Part shown: piece after piece, positions 13,096 through 21,280 of the stretch
Layout of the letters: each line of letters starts with the position of its first letter
How positions within the stretch are numbered: position 1 is the first letter of the stretch
Origin: a virus
Virus record (IMG/VR): IMGVR_UViG_3300009499_000019
Location: 1-39,335 of that record
Strand: one strand, 5' to 3'
Length of the DNA: 39,335 bases
The notes under the pieces: model-generated
The model's database searches: none
What the model was told of the DNA's origin: nothing
Seen by the model: the letters and a program-made list of their open reading frames with translations, nothing else
Made by a program: the position numbers and the translations under genes

Positions 13096-13331
13096 GCGTT
13101 CACCACTTTCAGCTCGACGTTGAGGGTGCCCTGCTCAACTGGCCACTCAAGAGGTTCAAGGGGATGTTTCTGGACAGCAAGGGTGGGGTGATGTCGCCGG
13201 ACGAGGCGAAACGCCATCTATTGCGGTTGTTCGGAAAGGGCGTCAAGTACCTGCCCTTTGGCAACTGCGAGGGCTTCGACCCCGTGACCGGCTGCCCTGG
13301 GCACCCAGAAGACGGAGAGGTGACCCCATGA
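13092..13331 (+). CDS. Hypothetical protein, 79 aa
   Basis: Starts in the ATGA overlap with the preceding gene and ends four bases into the next. The sequence contains DEAKRHLLRLFGKGVKYLPFGNCEGFDPVTGCPGHPEDGE, with two Cys and one His in the last 25 residues that could bind a metal. No family is recognised. Its tight coupling to the RusA gene suggests it belongs to the same DNA-processing module. Confidence 0.65.
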   Translation: MSVHHFQLDVEGALLNWPLKRFKGMFLDSKGGVMSPDEAKRHLLRLFGKGVKYLPFGNCEGFDPVTGCPGHPEDGEVTP

Positions 13332-13765
13332 TCCGCATCGAGATCCCCGGACTCCCTCCGTCAGTCAACGCCGAACGGGGGAAGCTCCGGCAGGCCATGC
13401 GCAAGCGGCGGGAGTTCAAGGCCACCGTTCACGCGGCCGTGTTCGACGCGAACCTCGAGGGAATCGGCCTCGGCTCACGCGAGCGCCCAGTCCGGGTGGA
13501 GATCGTCTACGTCTTCGGGCCGCGTCGACGCTCGAGCGACACCTTCAACCGCGAGAAAGCGCTCCTCGATGCCCTAACCACCGCCGGGGTCCTCTATGAC
13601 GATCGCTGGGTCAAGATTGGCGAGATCACCTCAGTTTGGGGGCCAGAGGATCGAACACTCGTCAAGCTGTGGGAGGTCGATGAGCCAACGCTCGAACAGG
13701 TGATGGAGTGGTTTGACGCACCGCACCCGTTGATGGAGCGGGTAATGGGAGGGCGCCGTGGCTGA
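13328..13765 (+). CDS. rusA: RusA-like Holliday junction resolvase
   Basis: A 145-residue endonuclease of the RusA family that cuts four-way DNA junctions. The N-terminal IEIPGLPPSVN is the family signature. The catalytic acids are visible: D71 in SSDTFN, D81 in ALLDAL, and D91/D92 in VLYDDRWV, spaced as in E. coli RusA (D70, D72, D91) apart from a Ser-Asp-Thr change in the first cluster. Length fits the family (about 120-145). It probably resolves branched replication intermediates before packaging, acting with the P-loop ATPase. It overlaps both neighbours and lies near the end of the early operon. Confidence 0.85.
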   Translation: MIRIEIPGLPPSVNAERGKLRQAMRKRREFKATVHAAVFDANLEGIGLGSRERPVRVEIVYVFGPRRRSSDTFNREKALLDALTTAGVLYDDRWVKIGEITSVWGPEDRTLVKLWEVDEPTLEQVMEWFDAPHPLMERVMGGRRG

Positions 13766-13976
13766 GCAGCCGCCATTGCTCGCGGTCGACGCGACCGACC
13801 GCCTCTGGTGGGTTAGCCTCCTGCCAGCGCAGGACCGCGAGATGCTGGGCCACATCCTGCGCAAGTGGCGCCATTACTTCGGAGAGGGAGCATCCGCTGA
13901 ACGGGACGAGCAGGAGTGGGCTCGAGAGGTGCATGGCCGCGTGCGAGAAGGTCTCAGGCTTAACAAGGATTCATGA
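13758..13976 (+). CDS. Hypothetical protein, 72 aa
   Basis: Begins with GTG at 13758, eight bases inside the RusA gene. The product (MAEQPPLLAVDATDRLWWV...) has an aromatic N-terminal half (DRLWWVSLLPAQDREMLGHILRKWRHYFGEG) and a basic helical end. No family is recognised. After the stop the DNA turns AT-rich up to the next gene. Confidence 0.6.
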   Translation: MAEQPPLLAVDATDRLWWVSLLPAQDREMLGHILRKWRHYFGEGASAERDEQEWAREVHGRVREGLRLNKDS

Positions 13977-14037
13977 ACGCAACTTTTGGGAAATCTGCGC
14001 AGAAATCCGCGATGAAAAATTGAAGGAGTATGCTACG

Positions 14038-14340
14038 ATGGCCTCGACTAAGGTGTCGAAGAAGAAGCACGGCGTCTGGCACGAGCATTGCAAGAATGAA
14101 GTGAAGGGCCGCCGTTGTGGGGGCCAGATCATCACCTGGTACCACAAGAATTGGGACCGAGACCCGGTAACCCAGCTCGTCCTTCCGCATACCGAATACC
14201 GCGTCTGGGTATGCCAGCGGTGCGAGAAGGAGTACCGTGAGCCCATCGCTCAGCGAATCCTCTTCGACCCAGACAATCGCCAGCCGATGATTAGCGAGTA
14301 CAGCCAAGAGACAGCTCGCGACCCGTACAAAGCAGTTTGA
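14038..14340 (+). CDS. Zinc-ribbon protein at the end of the early region, 100 aa
   Basis: AAGGAG at 14023-14028, nine bases before the ATG at 14038, decides this start; the open frame reaches back to 13933 but overlaps the previous gene there. The protein is basic at the N-terminus (STKVSKKKHGVWHEHCKNEVKGRRCGG) and has four Cys in C-x8-C and C-x2-C pairs (EHC, RRC, VCQRC), a zinc ribbon over about residues 16-62. Then follows a short helical tail. It is the last gene before a strong terminator and the packaging genes, the place where many phages keep a late regulator. That role is only inferred from position. Confidence 0.7.
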   Translation: MASTKVSKKKHGVWHEHCKNEVKGRRCGGQIITWYHKNWDRDPVTQLVLPHTEYRVWVCQRCEKEYREPIAQRILFDPDNRQPMISEYSQETARDPYKAV

Positions 14341-14343
14341 GTG

Positions 14344-14367
14344 AAGCCGCCCAGTGGGGCGGCTTTT
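14344..14367 (+). terminator. Intrinsic terminator at the end of the early operon
   Basis: The stem GCCGCCC (14346-14352) pairs with GGGCGGC (14357-14363) around the loop AGTG, extended by AA/TT at the base and followed by TTTTCTCTT. It starts three bases after the stop of the zinc-ribbon gene. A classical Rho-independent terminator separating early and late regions. Confidence 0.9.
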
Positions 14368-14391
14368 CTCTTGCGGGATGCATAGTGCTGC

Positions 14392-14431
14392 TCGGGCTGG
14401 CACGGCCCGAACCACCCGGCGCACGTCCGGG
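14392..14431. other. Two inverted repeats before terS, candidate packaging site
   Basis: The gap between the terminator and terS (14368-14466) holds TCGGGC/GCCCGA (14392-14410) and CCCGG/CCGGG (14415-14431) in tandem. Cos and pac sites often lie just upstream of or inside terS and contain dyads. No sequence proof of cleavage exists here. A late promoter must also lie in or before this gap but is not obvious. Confidence 0.3.
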
Positions 14432-14466
14432 CTCCCGCTATGAGGGTTTGAGGGGGTGGTCGTGTT

Positions 14467-15045
14467 GTGGAATCAAAACGCAAACAACCCCATGTGTCTC
14501 GCGAGGGGAAGTGTACCGCACGAAGCAAACGCCGCCCCGGGGAGCCATGCGGAGCATGGGCCGTCAAGGGAAAGGATGTCTGTTACCATCACGGCGGGGC
14601 GAGCACAGGCGCCCCGGACCGCAACAAGAATGCGGTAACGACGGGCGAGCGGGAAACCATCTGGACCGATGTCCTGGACGAGACCGAGCAATCGATACTC
14701 GAGCGCAACCTCGACAAGCTGAAGCTGCTCGAGGAAGAGATCGGGCTCCTGACCATCCGCGAACGGCGGATGCTCGCGCGCATCAAGTCGCTCGCAGATG
14801 ACCCGGACGGCATGACCCTGGTTGAACAGACCGAGGAGTTCAGCGAGGACAGCCACAAGAGCAAGGCCAAGAGGATCGGCACGCTCGGACAGATCCAGCG
14901 AATCGAGGAGGCGCTGACCAGGGTCCAAGCCCAAAAGAATCGGGCGATCGAGCTGAAACACAAGCTTGAGATGGATAGCGGCGCGGCAGACGGGGGCAAC
15001 ATCCCGACCATTCGTGTCGTTCCACCGTCTGGGAAGACGATATGA
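14467..15045 (+). CDS. terS: Terminase small subunit with N-terminal zinc finger
   Basis: A 192-residue DNA-recognition subunit of the packaging motor. Start GTG at 14467 behind a G-rich stretch. Residues 16-42 hold C16, C28, C39 and H42 in the pattern CTARSKRRPGEPCGAWAVKGKDVCYHHGG. The signature HHGGASTGAPDRNKNA that follows is typical of terminase small subunits of this kind. The rest is a long charged coiled coil (TEQSILERNLDKLKLLEEEIGLLTIRERRMLARI; RIEEALTRVQAQKNRAIELKHKLE) for oligomer formation. The protein would bind the packaging site and hand the DNA to the large subunit, whose ATG overlaps the stop. Confidence 0.85.
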   Translation: MESKRKQPHVSREGKCTARSKRRPGEPCGAWAVKGKDVCYHHGGASTGAPDRNKNAVTTGERETIWTDVLDETEQSILERNLDKLKLLEEEIGLLTIRERRMLARIKSLADDPDGMTLVEQTEEFSEDSHKSKAKRIGTLGQIQRIEEALTRVQAQKNRAIELKHKLEMDSGAADGGNIPTIRVVPPSGKTI

Positions 15046-16481
15046 GCGAGTTCGTAATCGGGCCCGAATACTTCCTCCCCAAGCAAAACGAGTATGTGTG
15101 GACGCCGGACGATGGCCGTCCAAAGGATATCGCTCTGTACTTGGGCGGGGTTGGCTCCGGAAAGACCTTCTCGAGCGTGCGCAAAGGCTATCTCATCAGC
15201 CAGATTTACCCGGGCTCTCGGGGCCTGGTTGGCGGTGAGGACTACCCACTTATCCGCGACACGACGCTCGGAGGTGTACATGGCTGGCTCGACTTCATGG
15301 AGACGGAGTTAGGGCTCGTCGAGGGCAGGCACTTCCGGTTCAACCGAAACGAGCACAAGATCGGTTTCCCGAACGGATCCGAGGTGCTGTTCAGGGGGCT
15401 CCGGCACCAGCGAAAAATCAAGAGCTTGACGCTGACCTGGGCGCACATTGAAGAGGCGTCCGACATCACTCTCGAATCCTTCCTCCAGGTCGACGCGCGC
15501 CTTCGACAGGGCGCGCCCGCCGGTTGGATGGGGGATTGGCGCCGCTTTCTGTTTCTGAGCACCAACCCCGAAGAGGTGGCGGGCTGGATTCACGACCTTT
15601 TCATCGCGCAAGAGGACAATCCCGAGTGGACCGAGGGCAGGAAGAAGGCGATCGACAAGATCAGGCCATTCATCCGCTACGTGCACGCGCCGACGACCGA
15701 GAACGACCGGCTCCCAGATGGTTACCTAGATTCGATGCTCGCGCTGGGTGACGACGACTGGGTCGATGTCTACGTCCACGGAAAGACAGGGGGTAAGGGG
15801 AAGGGGCGGGTTTACCGAGCCTTCGACCGAGGGATCCACGTCGATGGGGTCGGCGATCGTGCATTCTATCGTCCTGACCTTCCCTTGAGGCTCGCGCTGG
15901 ATTTCAACGTTAACCCGATGACGGGGAGTATCCACCAAGTGCTGCCCGACAAAACGATCTTGACCTTCGATGAAATCAGCATCAAGGACAGCGGAACTCA
16001 GGACCTCTGCGAGGAATTCTTGCGGCGGTATGGTCCTTGGGGGCGGGCGCCGCACAAGGGACAGGTCATCGTCTATGGGGATGCGGCCGGCAACTCGCGT
16101 TCAACGAAAACTAGCGACTCGGATTACGACATCGTCCGACGAATGCTGTCCGGCAAGTTCAGTGGCGGCGTAGCGTTCCGCGTTCCAGAGGCTAACGGCC
16201 CGGTCAAGGATCGCGTCAATGCGGTCAATGCCAAGCTGAAGAGCGCCTCGGGTGTCGTGGGATGGGTGATTCATCAGCGATGCAAGACGCTGATCAAGGA
16301 CCTCGAGCTGGTGCGCTGGCGCGAGGGGACAACGGACATCGACAAGAAGACCGACCCGCGCCTGACGCACATGAGCGACAACGCGGGATACCTGGTCGTC
16401 TGGGAGTTTCCGGTGAAGCCACCCAGCGCGGGCGCGGTCACCGTTAACCAGCTACGGGCGATCCAACAAGGGAGGCGCTGA
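15042..16481 (+). CDS. terL: Terminase large subunit
   Basis: A 479-residue packaging ATPase and nuclease. Walker A GGVGSGKT is at residues 35-42, Walker B around TWAHIEEAS (132-140, E137/E138), and the coupling motif is FLSTNP near 170. The RNase H-like nuclease domain shows D287 in ALDFNVNP, D347 in VYGDAAG and D446 in MSDNAGY, the three metal-binding acids. It pumps DNA into the prohead and cuts it at the ends. The length and motifs fit the family well, and all catalytic residues are present. It starts in an ATGA overlap with terS and is followed with a TGATG overlap by a putative virion protein. Confidence 0.95.
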   Translation: MSEFVIGPEYFLPKQNEYVWTPDDGRPKDIALYLGGVGSGKTFSSVRKGYLISQIYPGSRGLVGGEDYPLIRDTTLGGVHGWLDFMETELGLVEGRHFRFNRNEHKIGFPNGSEVLFRGLRHQRKIKSLTLTWAHIEEASDITLESFLQVDARLRQGAPAGWMGDWRRFLFLSTNPEEVAGWIHDLFIAQEDNPEWTEGRKKAIDKIRPFIRYVHAPTTENDRLPDGYLDSMLALGDDDWVDVYVHGKTGGKGKGRVYRAFDRGIHVDGVGDRAFYRPDLPLRLALDFNVNPMTGSIHQVLPDKTILTFDEISIKDSGTQDLCEEFLRRYGPWGRAPHKGQVIVYGDAAGNSRSTKTSDSDYDIVRRMLSGKFSGGVAFRVPEANGPVKDRVNAVNAKLKSASGVVGWVIHQRCKTLIKDLELVRWREGTTDIDKKTDPRLTHMSDNAGYLVVWEFPVKPPSAGAVTVNQLRAIQQGRR

Positions 16482-16963
16482 TGCCCAACCAAATCAAGTG
16501 GGACGACAACAAGGTCCCGTACCAATCTGGCCTCGATGCTTCCGGTACCAACGCCCTCGTGGCTCAGCTCGACGCAAGCCCGACCGCTGGACAAGGCTTC
16601 CAGATCGTCAAGGTCAGCAACGTGCCATCGAGCACCGAGACGGACAAGCCGTTCACGGGCTCCTTCACGGTCCAGGCCGGTGCTCAGACCACCCAAAACC
16701 TGACGACCGTCACTACTGGTAAGACGCTTCGAATCACCGACATCTTCGTCTCGTCCAACTCGGCGACCTCCGAACAGGTTTCACTTCAGGCGAACGGGGT
16801 CACGATCTGGACCGGTTGGGTGTCCAGCTCGAGTCCGCTCGAGCTGTCGGGGCTCAAGAAGGGGCCATCGGCCAGCTCCGGTCAGGCGCTCACCTTGATT
16901 GCCCCGGCAAACGCCGCGACCCAGGGCATCGCGTACTACATCGGCTCGTTCGAATCGGCGTAA
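16481..16963 (+). CDS. Possible virion or decoration protein, 160 aa
   Basis: Starts in a TGATG overlap with terL. The protein is rich in Ser, Thr and Gly with alternating beta-like segments (GSFTVQAGAQTTQNLTTVTTGKTLRITDIFVSSNS, EQVSLQANGVTIWTGWVSSSSPLELSGLKKG, ALTLIAPANAATQGIAYYIGSFES), as in phage decoration or fibre-like proteins with a jelly-roll or Ig-like fold. No family is recognised. Its place between terL and portal is unusual for a major virion gene but common for small decoration or accessory proteins. Confidence 0.6.
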   Translation: MPNQIKWDDNKVPYQSGLDASGTNALVAQLDASPTAGQGFQIVKVSNVPSSTETDKPFTGSFTVQAGAQTTQNLTTVTTGKTLRITDIFVSSNSATSEQVSLQANGVTIWTGWVSSSSPLELSGLKKGPSASSGQALTLIAPANAATQGIAYYIGSFESA

Positions 16964-16973
16964 GGAGGGCCCC

Positions 16974-17333
16974 ATGTTCGCCACGCAGGACACCACCAAA
17001 GACACCAACGGCAACGAGGCCCAGTTCTCGATCGAGGACGACTCCAACGTCGTCAAGATCACGGGCAACTACATCACGGCGGCGGGCGTCGCGACCCCGT
17101 TCACCAACCTCCCCGGCGGCACCACCTTGCCTGCGGCCGACCCCGCGCTGACCACCTACGTCTCCTTCCAGGTGACCTCGGCGGGCGCCCTCTCGATGTT
17201 CAGCTCCACCTCCGGCGCCGTGCCCTTGCAGGGTGGCGAGTTCCTCGAGGTCTACCGGACGACCATCGCTCCGAATCAAGCGGCCTCGGCCGACGAGACC
17301 GCCGACATGGCGATCACGCCCGACCTCCAGTAG
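16974..17333 (+). CDS. Possible structural protein, 119 aa
   Basis: AAGGAGGG followed by CCCC precedes the ATG at 16974. The sequence is acidic and beta-rich: EAQFSIEDDSNVVKITGNYITAAGVATPFTNLPGGTTLPAADPALTTYVSFQVTSAGALSMFSSTSGAVPLQGGEFLEVYRTTIAP. It resembles small virion surface proteins in composition, and like the gene before it stands between terL and portal. No family can be named. The two may be partners. Confidence 0.6.
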   Translation: MFATQDTTKDTNGNEAQFSIEDDSNVVKITGNYITAAGVATPFTNLPGGTTLPAADPALTTYVSFQVTSAGALSMFSSTSGAVPLQGGEFLEVYRTTIAPNQAASADETADMAITPDLQ

Positions 17334-17345
17334 GAACGGCACGAG

Positions 17346-19001
17346 ATGGCAGGCACGGCCGCGAAGACTGGCGGCGATCCCATCAAGCGCCTGGTCGAGC
17401 GGCGTCACCCTGACCACAAGGCCAACCTCCCCGAGTGGCAATTCTTGCGCCAGGCGATCGAGGGCGGCCCTGCCTACGTCGATGGCAACCTCTTCCAGCA
17501 CCCGAAGGAAGACCCGACCGTCTACGCCGCGCGGAAGCAGCGGGCGGGCGACCACCACTACAACCTCACCGCGCAGGTGCTGCAGACCTACCTGGGGTAC
17601 CTGTTTCAAACCCCGCCGGCCATCGGCAACGGCATCCCCGCATGGCTCGCTGACTTCATCGCCGAAGCCGACGAGGACGGGCGCCCCCTGGTCGAGTTCG
17701 CCAAGGACGTGGCCCAGTGGCAGATGGGGTACGGCATTATCTGGATCGGGGTCGACAAGCCCCAGGCGGACCCCGAGGCGATCGCCAACGCGTCCGAGGC
17801 ACAAGAGAAGGAGAGCGGCCTCGCGCCGTACGCCTACCTCGCCCATCCGGACCATGTCCTCGACGGCAAGATCGAGCGCGGGGTGGTCAAGTGGCTGCTC
17901 GTCCAGGAGGACAAGCGCGACGACGACGACCCGATCGCCTCGAGCGGCGAGATGGTCACCAAATACCGGCTCTGGACCGAGACGGACTGGCGGCTCATCT
18001 CGCAGGCAAAGGGCGCCGATGGCTCGGTGCGCTGGGCGGTCGAGGCCGAGGGCCCAAACCCCGTGGGCCGCGTGCCGTTCGTGCCGTTCCGGTACGGCTC
18101 GGGCTCCGGGTTCGCGTCGCCGGGCCTGGTCGCCGACATCGCGCACCTCGACCGAGCGATCTGGAACAAGGCGAGCCTACTCGACGAGATCCACTATGCG
18201 GTGACCTTCCCGCAGTTCGCGATCCCGTACGTCGGGGATCTGTACGAGCAGACGGGAGAGGACGGCACCGGCAGCCCCATCTACGGCCTCACGGCCCAGG
18301 GGCACGGAATCCTGGCGATGGGCCTCCACTCGGTCATCCCCTATGCCAGCGAGGCCGGGGAGCCCCGCTACGTCACCCCGCCGAACGAGCCGGCCACCGC
18401 CTTGCAGGCCTCGATCGACAAGATGGTCCACCTCCTGCTCGGCCTCGCGCTGCTCGACGGCGAGTTCGCGCACAGCGACGGCCAGGTCGGGGTGAAGGCG
18501 GCCGCGTCTGGTATCTCAAAGGCCTACACGTTCGAGAAGCTGAACCGGCGGCTGGCGACCATCGGCGACAAGCTCGAGGCGGCCTTCGCCCTGGTGTTCG
18601 AGCTTGTCGCCCTGTGGCTCGGGAAGTCGCCCGACGACATTCCCGAGGGGGCCTGGGTCTTCAGCGACTCCTTCGAGGTGAGGTCGCTCGCGCAGGACCT
18701 CGAGGAGTTTGCCGCGCTGATGGGCAGCAACGTGCCCTCGGCGACGGCGCGCGCCGAGCTGTGGAAGCGCATCCTCCGCAAGGCCCTCCCGAAGCTCGAG
18801 GAGGACGAGTGGAAGAAGATCGAGGCCGAGATCGACGCCGGGGCCGAGCTGAGCGTGACCGGCACGATGGGGGCCCAGCTCGCCAAGCTGATGCTCGGAC
18901 CGGTCAACCCGAGCGAGCAGGGACAGACGGCGGCCGAGGGCGACGGGTTCGGCGAGGCACAGCCCCCAGGGGGCGGAAAGGCGGGAGCCCATGCTGCGTA
19001 G
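17346..19001 (+). CDS. Portal protein
   Basis: A 551-residue protein forming the dodecameric ring through which DNA enters the head. It stands directly after terminase and before the MuF-like gene, the canonical portal position. The pattern fits DUF4055-like portals: VYAARKQRAGDHHYNLTAQVLQTYLGYLFQTPP, then LAHPDHVLDGKIERG, GRVPFVPFRYGSG, LDRAIWNKASLLDEIHYAVTFPQFAIPYVG, and the helical stem/crown with GISKAYTFEKLNRRLATIGDKLEAAFALVFELVALWLG. The C-terminal tail (GEAQPPGGGKAGAHAA) is disordered. Length is normal. The identification rests on context and pattern, not on a single motif. Confidence 0.85.
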   Translation: MAGTAAKTGGDPIKRLVERRHPDHKANLPEWQFLRQAIEGGPAYVDGNLFQHPKEDPTVYAARKQRAGDHHYNLTAQVLQTYLGYLFQTPPAIGNGIPAWLADFIAEADEDGRPLVEFAKDVAQWQMGYGIIWIGVDKPQADPEAIANASEAQEKESGLAPYAYLAHPDHVLDGKIERGVVKWLLVQEDKRDDDDPIASSGEMVTKYRLWTETDWRLISQAKGADGSVRWAVEAEGPNPVGRVPFVPFRYGSGSGFASPGLVADIAHLDRAIWNKASLLDEIHYAVTFPQFAIPYVGDLYEQTGEDGTGSPIYGLTAQGHGILAMGLHSVIPYASEAGEPRYVTPPNEPATALQASIDKMVHLLLGLALLDGEFAHSDGQVGVKAAASGISKAYTFEKLNRRLATIGDKLEAAFALVFELVALWLGKSPDDIPEGAWVFSDSFEVRSLAQDLEEFAALMGSNVPSATARAELWKRILRKALPKLEEDEWKKIEAEIDAGAELSVTGTMGAQLAKLMLGPVNPSEQGQTAAEGDGFGEAQPPGGGKAGAHAA

Positions 19002-19176
19002 GTACCAGCTTTCGATCCGCATCCTGCCCGAGGTGGCCTGGCATGGCTCGAAGGCTGACCGGATTCAGAAGCTGATCGTGACCGACCCGGAGATCCGTAA
19101 GCGAATCTCGGAGCTGGCCTCCAGCGTCGACCCGCGGGCGATCGTCGAGCGGCGAACCGATGCCGCTGGCTCCTGA
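18991..19176 (+). CDS. Small protein between portal and MuF-like gene, 61 aa
   Basis: Starts eleven bases inside the portal gene behind GGCGGGAG and overlaps the next gene by 17 bases. The product (MLRRYQLSIRILPEVAWHGSKADRIQKLIVTDPEIRKRISELASSVDP...) is basic with two probable helices. No family is recognised. The long overlap on both sides suggests coupled translation; a shadow of the neighbouring frames cannot be excluded. Confidence 0.5.
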   Translation: MLRRYQLSIRILPEVAWHGSKADRIQKLIVTDPEIRKRISELASSVDPRAIVERRTDAAGS

Positions 19177-21004
19177 CGATCCGAAGCTCGTCCAGGTCAT
19201 CGGGGTCTCGAACGACGAACTCGAGCGGTTCACGGCGGATCGGCAGAAACGCCTCCTCGCGGTCTACCAGCGCGAACGGGACGTTCTCATCCACCGCTTG
19301 ATGAAGGTCGGGACGGGCGACACCTTCGGGGCCCGGCACATGGCTGCGTCACTGAGCGTGCTCGACGACGCGATCTCGCGCCTGCTCGATGAGCTGAACG
19401 GCGTGTTCAAGTCGGCATTCGTCGATCACGCCGAGACGGCGGCCGGCCAAGCGGTGCGGGAGGTCTCGCAGCTCGAGGGAGCGTTTGCCTCGGCGTCGAC
19501 AGCCCGGGCGATCGCCGCGCTCGATGGGGTGATCCCCCACCGGGCGATCGACCAGGTGGTCCAGCTCGGGAAGTTCGAGACCGAGGGGATCGTGCTCGAC
19601 ATCGACGCGACGACCAAGGCGATCCTACAGCGGGGTCTCCTCACCGGCCGCAACTCGCGGCAGCTGGTGGGCGAGCTGGCGCAGCAGGTGGGCGACAACA
19701 TGGACCGGCAGGCCTGGCGCCTCGAGACTACGCTCCGGACCGGGCTCAACGCGGCCCAGGCCAGGGCCCATAACGAGACGTACACCGAGATCCGCGACGA
19801 CCTCTTGCCCGACCTCAAGCGCCAGGGCCACGAGTTCCTGTTCAGCTACGCCAAGGAGCTGAGCACGCGGGGTGGGCGCCGGAGTCGCAACCATCCTTTT
19901 TCTGCCTACCTCGAAGGGAAGGTGACGGACCTCGACAAGCCATGGGTCGTCTCGTCGCCCGTCTTTCCGGTGATGTTCTGGGCGCGCGACGGCGGGGCCT
20001 ACACCGGCATGCACTACCCGGCGCACCTCCACGAGCGGGGCCGCCAGGTGCCCTACCATCCGGCGTGGGATGCCTCGAGGTCACAGGCGGCGACGCGGGT
20101 GGGCCAGGCCGCGAAGATGCAGGAGGACATCGAGGCGAAGATCGCGCGGAAGACTGGGGAGTCTCAAGGCTTGGCCGGCTCACCGGTTCCAGGGGCGCGC
20201 CAACGTCCCGCCCTTGGGGCTGACGCCCGCCGGGAGGTGCTGCGCCGGGCCGAGCGGCTACAGCGACGCCTCGACCGATCCGCGGACGAGATCGCGAGCC
20301 TGAACCGCAAGATGCGCGAGTTGTTTGGGTCAGACGACCCCGCGGCCGAGGCTCGGATGAAGGAGTTGACCAGGCGCCAACGGGACCTGATAGCCCGGCG
20401 CAACGCGATCTGGGAAAACCAGACCTCGATCGTCAGGAAAGGGATCGAAGCCCCGACACCGGCCGCTCCGGACATCACCTACTCCGGCCGTGGGCCGCGG
20501 ATCGCCAAGTGGAAGGAGGGGGCCGAGGTCTTCAACCGGCTGGTGGGTCCTGGCCTGGTCGATGGACAGGGCATCACCATCACAGGGATCCCATCCGGGA
20601 AGGCTCAGCGGGCGTTCTACAGCAACCTCCGCCGCACCGTGTTCCAGGACCGGCGCGACGAGCCGCGGGTGATCGTCCACGAGATGGGGCACTGGCTAGA
20701 GCACAACGCCCGGGGGGTCCAGGACAAGGCGATCGCCTTTTGGCGGCGTCGAACCCAGGGCGAGCCGGACAAGCGCCTCGTCGACCTGTTCCCGGATGCT
20801 GGCTACGACAAGAAGGAAACGACCAAGGTCGACCAGTTCATCCACCCGTACATGGGGAAGGTGTACTATCAGGGCGGCAAGATTGCGGCCACCGAGGTCA
20901 TCTCAATGGGCCTCGAGGAGCTGTATGCCGATCCGGTCGGGTTCGCGAAGCGTGACCCCGACTACTTCGACTTCATCTACGAGCTGGTTCGGGAGGGCGG
21001 CTAG
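19160..21004 (+). CDS. MuF-like head protein fused to a zinc metallopeptidase
   Basis: A 614-residue protein with two parts. Residues 1-320 have the character of MuF-type minor head proteins that bind the portal: helical N-terminus, LLTGRNSRQLVGELAQQV, RLETTLRTGLNAAQARAHNETYTEIRDDL (about 190-218), then HPAHLHERGRQVPYHP. A charged helical linker (about 330-420) leads to a C-terminal domain with HEMGHWLEH at 507-515: H507, E508 and H511 are the zinc and catalytic residues. ATEVISMGLEELYADP (577-592) supplies a likely third ligand (E579 or E586). Other MuF proteins carry C-terminal effector or toxin domains. A peptidase here could process virion proteins or be injected into the host. Which one is unknown. 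Confidence 0.8.
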   Translation: MPLAPDDPKLVQVIGVSNDELERFTADRQKRLLAVYQRERDVLIHRLMKVGTGDTFGARHMAASLSVLDDAISRLLDELNGVFKSAFVDHAETAAGQAVREVSQLEGAFASASTARAIAALDGVIPHRAIDQVVQLGKFETEGIVLDIDATTKAILQRGLLTGRNSRQLVGELAQQVGDNMDRQAWRLETTLRTGLNAAQARAHNETYTEIRDDLLPDLKRQGHEFLFSYAKELSTRGGRRSRNHPFSAYLEGKVTDLDKPWVVSSPVFPVMFWARDGGAYTGMHYPAHLHERGRQVPYHPAWDASRSQAATRVGQAAKMQEDIEAKIARKTGESQGLAGSPVPGARQRPALGADARREVLRRAERLQRRLDRSADEIASLNRKMRELFGSDDPAAEARMKELTRRQRDLIARRNAIWENQTSIVRKGIEAPTPAAPDITYSGRGPRIAKWKEGAEVFNRLVGPGLVDGQGITITGIPSGKAQRAFYSNLRRTVFQDRRDEPRVIVHEMGHWLEHNARGVQDKAIAFWRRRTQGEPDKRLVDLFPDAGYDKKETTKVDQFIHPYMGKVYYQGGKIAATEVISMGLEELYADPVGFAKRDPDYFDFIYELVREGG

Positions 21005-21237
21005 TGGTCAAGATCCGGTGGCGCCACCTCGAGGCGACGATCGAAGGGGGCCGGTGGCGCAGCTCCGACCCCGGCTTTCAAGGCATGCTGAACGTCATGC
21101 ACCCGCACGGCGTTTCGGCTGCGTGGCCCGACCCCGACTACGCCCAGGCCAAGGAGGTCGTCGACCAGATCGGCGGCGAAATCATCTACCGATCGCCGCC
21201 CGGCGAACCGCCCGAGGGCGAAGACATCGTGTACTGA
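21004..21237 (+). CDS. Small protein, paralogue of the next gene's N-terminus, 77 aa
   Basis: GTG at 21004 overlaps the preceding stop by one base. The protein (IRWRHLEATIEGGRWRSSDPGFQGMLNVMHP..., then DYAQAKEVVDQIGGEIIYRSP) matches in outline the first 60 residues of the product of 21281 (LWRGSWSCPENHDLQGLLNAHF..., EEAEQVAGALGGVVSVM). The shared pattern is G-x-W, six to seven residues, Q-G-[ML]-L-N, then an A-x-x-V helix ending in GG. No family is recognised. It is followed at once by an intrinsic terminator. Confidence 0.65.
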   Translation: MVKIRWRHLEATIEGGRWRSSDPGFQGMLNVMHPHGVSAAWPDPDYAQAKEVVDQIGGEIIYRSPPGEPPEGEDIVY

Positions 21238-21263
21238 CCCCGGCCGCTTGGCCGGGGTTTCTC
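21238..21263 (+). terminator. Intrinsic terminator inside the late operon
   Basis: CCCCGGCC (21238-21245) pairs with GGCCGGGG (21250-21257) around GCTT and is followed by TTTCTC. The hairpin begins directly after the TGA of the preceding gene. Since head genes continue downstream on the same strand with only 24 bp until the next ATG, it probably works as a partial terminator or protects the upstream mRNA end. Confidence 0.8.
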
Positions 21264-21280
21264 GTTGAAAGGAGGCCTCG

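Noticed and set aside
13933-14037. N-terminal extension of the zinc-ribbon gene starting at 13933
   Set aside because: It overlaps the preceding gene, and a strong AAGGAG stands before the ATG at 14038.
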